A DNA stretch of 64,000 bases. It comes from Tilletiaria anomala UBC 951. Taxonomy: Eukaryota > Basidiomycota > Exobasidiomycetes > Georgefischeriales > Tilletiariaceae. The stretch is from assembly GCF_000711695.1 (NCBI RefSeq), contig NW_013546970.1, positions 53,881-117,880 of the forward strand, given 5' to 3'. Every line of letters starts with the position of its first letter. Position 1 is the stretch's first letter. Shown piece by piece: positions 57,031-64,000 of the stretch. Below the pieces are notes generated by a model that was not told where the DNA came from, did no database searches, and saw only the letters and a program-made list of their open reading frames with translations. The position numbers and the translations under genes are program-made.

Positions 57031-58044
57031 TCAATTGGCGTGCATTTGTACATCGGTAGACGAGGGCAAACCCAGAGCGTCCATAAAAAATGCAAACTCG
57101 AGTGGAGCTCCTGGTGTATCCCCATGGACTGAGATTGGTACAGTGAGCCACTCTTGATCAGCGAACCCTTCTTGCGCAACCGACGGACGTGTCATTGGGG
57201 AATCTGTCGTAGATTCAATGGCTTGATTTGGTGCTGAAAGCTTTGGAGACATAGCTGAGGATTGAGGCTCGCTGCTGGTGTCACCGTCCTCTGTGGACGG
57301 GCTAAATGAACGAAGAGTTGAGTGAATGGAAGAACGCCGCGAACCTCCACGGTGGCGGCGATTTTGGAACTGCGTGTAGGGCATGAAGCAACAGCACATG
57401 AGCACCACGGTCCTATGCACAGCAATACAGTCGGCGCTTACCCAAATCATCACTTGTCTTTCGTTCAGGCACCCAATGATCTCTGCAAGCCACTGCCTCT
57501 CCGCTGCAGTGACCGACTCCGAGCAGTGCGAGAAGGCGTACTCCAAAATCTGAATGGCAGATTCCTCATGCAGCCGGCGCGATGAGCTGATGTGGCTGAA
57601 TGGCTTTGTACACATGTTTTGACGGACTGTCGCCATGATGGTCGATACTTCTTGATCGAGCCACTGCTGATAGAGAAAGCGAAGAGACGTCTCGTGCGGC
57701 GAACGTGCCGATGCAGCGGGTGACGGGTAGAGGACTCGATACATAGCCTGGTCTGCAATTGTGAGCGAGGTGATGGCGTCCGCCGCATGTGCACTGAAGA
57801 CCCTCAACAATTCAGAGATCTCGTGTGGCTGCAAGCGCGTTTGCAGGAGACGGCTCTGCAAGTCCTTCTTTGCCAAAGAAAGCTGAGATGCCCAGATGTT
57901 GGCCGTGCTAGTACGACGGGACGGAAGGTGACCCATGTGCTCTTGATTATCAAGAGGCTGGAGGTTGTCATGCTCAGCAGATTGCGCCAACGCCTCGCGA
58001 AGCTCCTTTAGGAGACGAATGATTGCCGTTGATTCATTTAACAT
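57031..58044 (-). CDS. bW: HD2 homeodomain mating-type protein (bW-like)
   Basis: Two exons (58044-57442 and 57369-57031) give 313 residues. The N-terminal 140 residues are a helical, variable-type domain (AIIRLLKELREALAQ, SELLRVFSAHAADAITSL), as expected for the specificity/dimerisation part of b proteins. A homeodomain follows at about 152-210: helix 1 around ESAIQILEYAFSHC, helix 2 TAAERQWLAEIIG, helix 3 ERQVMIW joined across the intron to FQNRRHR, the classical WFQNRR of HD2 proteins. The 72 nt intron is a stop-free multiple of three and sits exactly between the W and F of helix 3. The C-terminal 105 residues are Ser/Thr/Pro-rich. bW with its partner bE forms the heterodimer that triggers sexual development after fusion of compatible cells. 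At 313 residues it is about half the length of U. maydis bW. Identification rests on the homeodomain plus the divergent HD1 neighbour. Confidence 0.85.
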   Translation of the reverse strand: MLNESTAIIRLLKELREALAQSAEHDNLQPLDNQEHMGHLPSRRTSTANIWASQLSLAKKDLQSRLLQTRLQPHEISELLRVFSAHAADAITSLTIADQAMYRVLYPSPAASARSPHETSLRFLYQQWLDQEVSTIMATVRQNMCTKPFSHISSSRRLHEESAIQILEYAFSHCSESVTAAERQWLAEIIGCLNERQVMIWVSADCIAVHRTVVLMCCCFMPYTQFQNRRHRGGSRRSSIHSTLRSFSPSTEDGDTSSEPQSSAMSPKLSAPNQAIESTTDSPMTRPSVAQEGFADQEWLTVPISVHGDTPGAPLEFAFFMDALGLPSSTDVQMHAN

Positions 58045-58357
58045 CCTGAGTAGAAGATTAAGACCGTTGCATGTTGATTGCCCATGTCTTGGTCATCAGA
58101 CACAGGCTATAAATAGGTATAGGAATGGTGGAGACCATCCTATCGAGGTCGGTTAGGACGTCTTTGAGTTTCATCAAAGGCGACTTCATGCTCAAATCCT
58201 TAAACTGTCACTGGACCATCAGTGTCAGCGTGCGAGGATGGCTGGTGTTGATGAGGTCGTGATAGATGTGCTTGTGCGACACAAAACGCGGGTCGCGGCT
58301 TCTATAGGACGTACGACCCGTCGAAACTATCTCTTTGAGCACAACAAAGGTCAGTTT

Positions 58358-58366
58358 TCCCTTTGG
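58358..58366 (-). promoter_or_regulatory. Near match to the pheromone response element
   Basis: TCCCTTTGG on the plus strand differs in one base from TCCCTTTGT, the reverse complement of ACAAAGGGA. It is 314 bp upstream of the bW start. A weaker 7-of-9 copy in the other orientation (ACAAAGGTC) starts at 58344. Confidence 0.3.
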
Positions 58367-58546
58367 TCAAACTCAAAGACGCGAAGAGGGCCGTCAGTAT
58401 GATGACGCGTGTAGACCCGATCCGAGATCGAATCGGCAGCGTCACAGCCTTCGCGGGGTGCCTTGGGAGCGTGAGCGGATTGATGACTTGCTCGTAATGT
58501 TGCTATTACCATCCTGGAAATCATGGTCGTGCAGCAAATAGGTAGA

Positions 58547-58555
58547 CCCCTTTGT
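58547..58555 (-). promoter_or_regulatory. Near match to the pheromone response element
   Basis: CCCCTTTGT on the plus strand, one base off the reverse complement of ACAAAGGGA, about 500 bp upstream of the bW start. Confidence 0.3.
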
Positions 58556-59363
58556 GCTGATTGTAGAGGGTCTCGAGGGAACTCACTTGGAGAAAGGTGA
58601 GGACATCATAGCATCGCGGTCAGCAGTCCCTTGCTGACTGCTTCACTCGTCGAACTGACGAGGAAAATGAGTGCTAGATGGGACTAGGTCAGAATACCAA
58701 GTCGGCTCGTCGCATAAGACCACTCTGAACTATGCGCTACAGCTTACGTCTGCAGCCGGCCCACAGCCACCAAATAAATGCCTCGACACGATGGACCAAT
58801 GATCAGTACAGTCGATGTTCAAAAAGCCGAGCTGCGCGGCTGAGTCCAAGACATGACGAGCGAAGGCATCAAAGCGAAATGATGACCAAGACATTCGCAC
58901 CGATAGCATCGATTCGCCTGCCCAAGAGTCGAGAGAAGCAGCGGATCAGCTGTTCTGAATCTTGTAACAATCTTTTGCAGATCGGATGTACAACTTCGGC
59001 GCGACCCGTCCTGTGGCGAGCAGGCTCCGGGCCCCGCTTGGCTGAGACTTCCATTCGAGCCTGCGCAGGGTAGGGGGAGGTCATCAACCTGTTTTCAAGC
59101 GCAGGAAGGAATCATTGGCGGGTGGGTTCCAGGCGGTAGGGTACCCATGGAGCCACCAGCCGCGCAAGCATCTTGCTGAAGTGCAACGTTCGGCACGTCT
59201 GGCCAGGTGGCTATGAAGACCGACGCAAAGCAAGGCCAAATATCGAGCTTCAATCCGTTGAACACACTTCAGCCAGCCAATCAGCGAGTAGCTGCAGTAA
59301 ACCGAGCATGCTGCTATGCACCATATTGGTGGACGTTGTACGATGCGCTTGGGCCTCGACAGC

Positions 59364-59372
59364 ACAAAGGGA
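59364..59372 (+). promoter_or_regulatory. Exact pheromone response element ACAAAGGGA
   Basis: The 9-mer is identical to the pheromone response element bound by the HMG protein Prf1 in U. maydis, where Prf1 activates the b genes. It lies 1.3 kb upstream of bW and 1.55 kb upstream of bE. Function here is inferred from the motif and its place. Confidence 0.5.
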
Positions 59373-60642
59373 ACTTCGGTGGACGCGATGTGTGCGGGGT
59401 CATGACGGCGGTGTTGCGCCGGTCAGTGGGCATTCATCCAGGTAAAATCGTGCAATGACAGTCAAGACGTCAGCAAGAGCAGTGACGGATGCTCACCTGA
59501 ATATGATCGATGGATGGACTTATCACCAATGAGGAGGCTACGTCGATCCAGACTCCCAAAGCGCATTGAGGACCGGGGGCGACACCATTGGCCGTAGTCC
59601 GTTTCTCCATGCAATCGTTGGTCGCATTCCAATCGGCACACTTTGGACTGTGTAGTTTTTGACGCGACGCGTTACATCTGGGAAGAGATCAACCGCTTGT
59701 GTCCTCGTCCATAGGAGCAAACTTTGCGACACATCGAGGCACTGAATAGATCCTTTCGTCTCAGCAGACTGAGGCGAGACAGGCTTCAGGGCAGGAAATC
59801 TGGGTCCTGGTTCTCATGCAAAGTGCAACACGGCGACCCAGAAAGTTGTAACCGTGAACATAGATCATGTGGCACCCGAACCGATTCAATGCACCTAATG
59901 ACAGCCTTCGTTCAACCAAGTACCAAATTCCAGTGCCCTTACTCGTCACTGGTGAGAGGGAACTTTTCTTGCGCAACAAGTTGTCCGGGTGCAGTCAAGC
60001 CCTCAGAGGCAACAGGAGCCTGCAGGCACCTCTCTTAGCTGCCGTCGGTTGGAGCAATAAGACAAAGTACCCTTGGTGAGATCACATCGGAGATGCCCAA
60101 TTGCATTCAATAATTCAAAGCTAGCGTGTCAGCTGCTTGACTGGTGAACGCCACCCTCATCAGGACTCAAACGATCCACTTTATCATGATTCAAGCAGTG
60201 ATCTCTGGTCACACTCTCATTCATCGTCCAAAACATATATGCTCTGCTCAAGGTAAAAGCTCTTCATCCATTGGCCCTCGCTGATGTTGCAATGCTGACA
60301 TTTAGCGCTCTTCTCCCTGCATTTGCAAACGACGCCGTGAATAATCTAAGAAAGGCACTTCAATTGCTGCCTCGCTGTGTCTCCCCCCTCAGCCCTCAGA
60401 TCTCAATGTTGAGCAAAGCATTCCCTAAAAAGGCGGTCAGGCCCACGGCGACTCGGCGATGCGTGCTTGATGGAGTAACTGTGCTCATCGCTTGCATAGT
60501 AACTTGGTCTGTTTCTCCGGACGAAGTGCCCGTCAGCCCATGATTCTATCTTGACTGCATGTGTCGGCAGCGCCTGAGAACCGGGGCGTGAGAGGGGAGT
60601 GACACAAAGACAACCTGTGCCTGCAACCCGTAACGCAATGAA

Positions 60643-60651
60643 CCCCTTTGT
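60643..60651 (-). promoter_or_regulatory. Near match to the pheromone response element
   Basis: CCCCTTTGT on the plus strand, one base off the reverse complement of ACAAAGGGA, about 270 bp upstream of the bE start codon, a usual distance for a fungal activator site. Confidence 0.35.
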
Positions 60652-60918
60652 GATCCTCCACTTCTTCCCTCCTCCATACCATCAGCCTCGCCAAGTGTGC
60701 CAGCCCATCCCCACACCCACATGGGTGGTCCTCATGCAATTTCTGTGACTTCAAAAGGGCGAATGGCCGCCTTGACCCATGGTCAAGGTACCTTGCTCAT
60801 GTTGATGGATTGGTAACTATCGCAAGTAATCCCAAATCTGACAGCATTTTTTGCATCATCTAGCATACCCCGTCTCACCAATGAAGCATTGACCTACCTA
60901 CATTATCCTCAAGCAAGA

Positions 60919-63242
60919 ATGAATACCAATGAGGTCCGGCATATACTCAAAGAATTGGAAGAAGCAGTCAACAAAGAAAGCAAGGAATCGAATTCGGTAT
61001 ACAACCCCTTCATCACCACCCTGGAGTTGCTGCTAAAGACCGCCCAGTCCGTGAACCATGCCGAGCATCAAAATGGAGAGGCCGTGCCAACTTTCCAACC
61101 TTCGCATGCAGCTGCCCACCGTGTCGTCGAAGTCTGGCTACACGTGCTAGAGCGGCTAAAGTGCATCTCAGAGAAGCGACAGGCCAAGGTGATGGCCGTG
61201 CTCATAAGAGGCAAAGAGGCGCCGGCCAAGTTGTCGAAATCATTTTCCCCATCGATTCAGGCGTGTGCAGGTGTTTGCTCGAGCAGCGCCTCGTCAGCAT
61301 CGGCCTCTTCGCCGACATCGCCGGCCAAGTGGTCGATAAGCAGCGAGCAGAGCGCGAACAACATCATGCGGCGTTTCTTCATCGAGCATATGAACCGCCC
61401 ATTTCCGAACAAAGCCGAGAAGGAGAAGATGCTTGCGCAGGCGAGGAGCGTGACGCCGGAGGGTCAGAAACCGTTATCTGCATCCTCTTTAAGTTTGTTC
61501 TTCATCAATACGCGCCGTCGAAGTGGGTGGACTGGTGCGTTGAATGGCCGGTAACTTAACTTTTTTGCCAGAATTGCGCAGGAGGCTAACGCTAATATGT
61601 CCTTCCAGAGTTCTTTCGCAAGTACGCGGGCGAGTCTCACGAGGTCATGTCGCGCGTTGTCCAATGCTTGGAGGAGGAAAAGAGGCGCAACATGGATGAC
61701 CAAGCGAGTGTTGGGACAATGCGAACAACCGTCGGTATAAGCTTGCAAGGCTTGCTTGATGAGATTCAGAGCGGCAAGACAGCGCGAAAAAAGCCACGCA
61801 AAAACTCTTCGGCCGGAAGCGGCACCGTGCAAAGTCCCTCGCCTATGGCCATCCGCAAAACAACCAGGAGCACGAGCACGAGTGCCAGCGAGCCAAAGCT
61901 CGATGCGGAGACGTGCCGCGCAGAATATGAGGCAATCATCGAGCATGTTGCCGTCAAGCATCCAGAGCGCGTCGGCGACTGGATCGAGCAGGTCGTGCAG
62001 GCCGCGGCGGCCATTCGCGCGGGTCAGCCAATCCCTAGCGCCTTGCTGTCGTTTTCGTCTGCGCAAACATCTTCCACTGCGCCGGAATCAAGAGCTAATT
62101 CTGTCGCCGGTGCCGCCACAGGGTCCATGGCCAAGCAGTCTGCATCGAGGCAAGGGTCAAAAGAGGAAGCAAAGTCAAAGAAAAGGCCCATCAGTCAAGT
62201 CGGCAGTGTGGGTGGTGCAGGTGGTGTGGGTGGTGCGGGCGGTGCGGGCGACGAAAGCGGTAAAGAGGACGATGACGATGACGACGGCAGCTCGAGCAGT
62301 AAAAGCAACAATAAAACGCGGGACTCTCCTTCCACCAGTCATCGTCGACCCAGTCCCTTCTTCCCACCGGTTCCGCTCTCGGGTCTCGGTGAACTGCATG
62401 GACGCAGCGATGCACTCCGGCCACCAGTTCCTTTCTTCTCCCCTGACTTTGCATATGCAACGGACAGCTCTTACTCGCAGTCGCACTTCCAAGGTGACTA
62501 TACGCTTGAAACGCCACCTCCACCTCCGGCGCCAGCGCCTGCGTCACAAGATCCCCTTGTGCATAATCGCTACTATCGGCCAGAGCTTGTAGTCCTCTCG
62601 CAAACGCAATCGGGTGTGATTGCACGGACAGGGGCCGGAGACGGCGCCAGCGGCAAGCTCGCGGCCAAAGGCCTGAGCAGCGAGCGGAGAAGAGGCTTGT
62701 TGTCTCTCGACCCTTCATTGCAGTTCGGCTATATACCATCCGAGGCATCTGGCTTGACGGTCGCTGCTACATCTTCTCCAAACCACACCTCGCTGAATGG
62801 TGTTGCTGACGCCGCCGCCGTCGCCGTTGCCGTCGCTGCTGACAATAAGCAACGCCGTCACCCTCACGGTCACGCCCAGTCCATGCACCGCCAGCCTTCA
62901 CCGCCTGCACCAGTATCGAATTTTGACCTCTTTCTCGATTCGACCTTCCATCTCGGTGTCGACATGGGCCACGGACTGGGTTCGTGGACGTCGGCTTCCG
63001 GTTCGCCCACTACGCGCAGCGCGGCGCTCTTGCCTGCGCCCTCGTCATCGGCGACATCCTCCATGACGCAATACGGTCACAGCCAGGGACTTTCACTCAA
63101 TCTCGCGCATGACCAGCACGGCCACGGCCACTCATCTGGTCTGCTGTTTATGCACCCTAGCAGGGCCTTCGATGGAGCGGTCAGCACTGGCTCAGGGGCT
63201 AGCATGCACAGTCCGTATCATGGAATGCTTTTTGGCGATTAG
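60919..63242 (+). CDS. bE: HD1 homeodomain mating-type protein (bE-like)
   Basis: Two exons (60919-61534 and 61609-63242; 74 nt intron) give 749 residues. The N terminus (NEVRHILKELEEAVNKESKE) is the helical variable region that would contact bW. The homeodomain lies at about 146-206: MRRFFIEHMNRPFPNKAEKE, then helix 3 SLSLFFINTRRRSGWT, which is the FINxRRRSGW signature of HD1/bE proteins. The tryptophan normally preceding FINxR is Phe here. After splicing the sequence runs on as EFFRKYAGESHEVMSRVV. The long C terminus has basic motifs (ARKKPRKNS, SKKRPIS) that could be nuclear signals, a Gly/Val run, an Asp run, Pro-rich and Ala/Val-rich stretches. It is longer than U. maydis bE (about 470). 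Start: first ATG in frame; the frame opens 30 bp earlier at a TTG only. Confidence 0.85.
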
Positions 63243-64000
63243 AGAAAGGGACAGGCCGTCTGCTCTTGAGCATTCAATGGCGGATCATAGGCGGCGTTGC
63301 CGAGTTGCAACGAATCAGATAGTTACGTAGACAGCACATCATTAAAACAATATACATGTCTGGGGGCTGTATTTGTTGCCTGCAGCTTTACTTTTACCGT
63401 CCCTTCCATGATCCATTATATCTCCCTTCTAATAAACACATGGCCGGTTGCACTTGATGCTGGTAAACGCTCCAAGCGCCAAATGGTTTGCAGCTTGGGT
63501 AGGCGCCAAGTTGGTTCATCATTCATCATGCGTCACACCAAGTCTTCGCTACCCTACGGCCGCTCAGACAGGACTGAATGCCTCTTTCTCGACCTATGGC
63601 TGCCCCCGGTGAATATGAAGGTGCCCAAACCCCACAACACTCCAGTTTACTATGGCAGTGACCAGCCACAATACATTCCAACAAGCTCCGAGGTCCCCCA
63701 GTCCACCCACTCATGTTGGGGGGCTGAAACACTTGCATTACGTCATAGCGTCCGGACGGCTACTGATCAGGCAAGCATCATCACACAATGCATGTGGGGT
63801 CGTAAGCTCTGACGCCGAGCTCCGGAACCCGGACGGCAAGCGGGTAACGGTAAAACACTGGAATTCTTGAAACAGTCACGCCTGCCCGAGCATCGGCTCA
63901 TTTCCTGATTCCCCCGGTTATCTGCGTTTGCCCTGATTTCACTATACTATTGCCTCTTTTGGGGCTTGGGGCTTTAGTCTTCGGCCCATAAAATTACATC
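63243..64000. other. Downstream region of bE
   Basis: 760 bp to the window end. A plus-strand frame is open to 63812 but lacks protein-like features. The next gene beyond bE is not in view. Confidence 0.4.

Larger units (their letters stand above)
58045..60918. promoter_or_regulatory. Spacer between bW and bE (shared promoter region)
   Basis: 2.87 kb between the two divergently transcribed homeodomain genes, about ten times the spacer I recall for U. maydis. It contains one exact and three 8-of-9 matches to the U. maydis pheromone response element (listed separately). Several plus-strand pieces look exon-like: 58238-58348 (MAGVDEVVIDVLVRHKTRVA …), 58551-58605 (FVLIVEGLEGTHLEK, followed by a donor) and 59216-59440 (… RACCYAPYWWTLYDALGPR …, followed by CCAG|GTAAAA). 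I could not join them into one convincing gene; they may be a small unrecognised gene or decayed sequence. Confidence 0.55.

Noticed and set aside
63297-63812. Plus-strand open frame downstream of bE
   Set aside because: Opens at a TTG, has no domain and no splice support; looks like 3' flanking sequence.

Overview
This is nuclear DNA of a basidiomycete fungus, most likely of Ustilaginomycotina type (smut fungi, Malassezia and relatives). The reasons are about 20 dense, mostly housekeeping genes, many short GT-AG introns (roughly 59-250 nt, donors usually GTGAGT, GTGAGC, GTGCGT or GTAAG), standard nuclear genetic code, and, at the right end, a divergently transcribed pair of homeodomain genes that looks like a b (HD) mating-type locus. 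The species cannot be fixed from the sequence alone. No tRNA, rRNA, transposase or CRISPR array was seen.

Layout, left to right: the 3' end of an RMD1/DUF155 gene (+); a BRCT-containing family X DNA polymerase (-); the mitochondrial pyruvate dehydrogenase E2 subunit LAT1 (+); casein kinase I of the Hrr25/Hhp type (+); proteasome lid subunit RPN5 (-); a small minus-strand gene broken by two frameshifts; an orphan protein with a secretion-type hydrophobic segment (+); a gene-poor stretch with decayed coding remnants; an NUDCD1-like CS-domain protein (+); a 1473-residue polytopic membrane protein (-); translation elongation factor 2 (-); NatA auxiliary subunit NAA15/NAT1 (+); a CDK11-type kinase (-); RPB2 (-); splicing factor CWC25 (+); the 47-residue mitochondrial import subunit TOM5 (-, four exons); mitochondrial ribosomal protein bL17m (-); mitochondrial acyl carrier protein (+); tRNA Um44 methyltransferase TRM44 (+); a secreted DUF7137-type protein (-); GET1 (+); a 1724-residue UBA-containing DEAH RNA helicase (+). 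Then comes the mating-type segment: HD2/bW (-), a 2.9 kb spacer and HD1/bE (+).

How the genes work together: most are independent housekeeping genes, but several share functions. LAT1, TOM5, bL17m and ACP1 are mitochondrial; bL17m and ACP1 share one divergent promoter. EF2, NAA15, TRM44, bL17m and the helicase all belong to protein synthesis. bW and bE should form the heterodimeric transcription factor that controls mating compatibility. Their spacer carries an exact copy and three 8-of-9 copies of the 9-bp pheromone response element known from Ustilago maydis. Gene models were built by joining reading frames at splice sites; every intact model joins to a whole number of codons, though the first and last small exons are inferred rather than proven. 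Protein family calls rest on recognised motifs, not on database searches.
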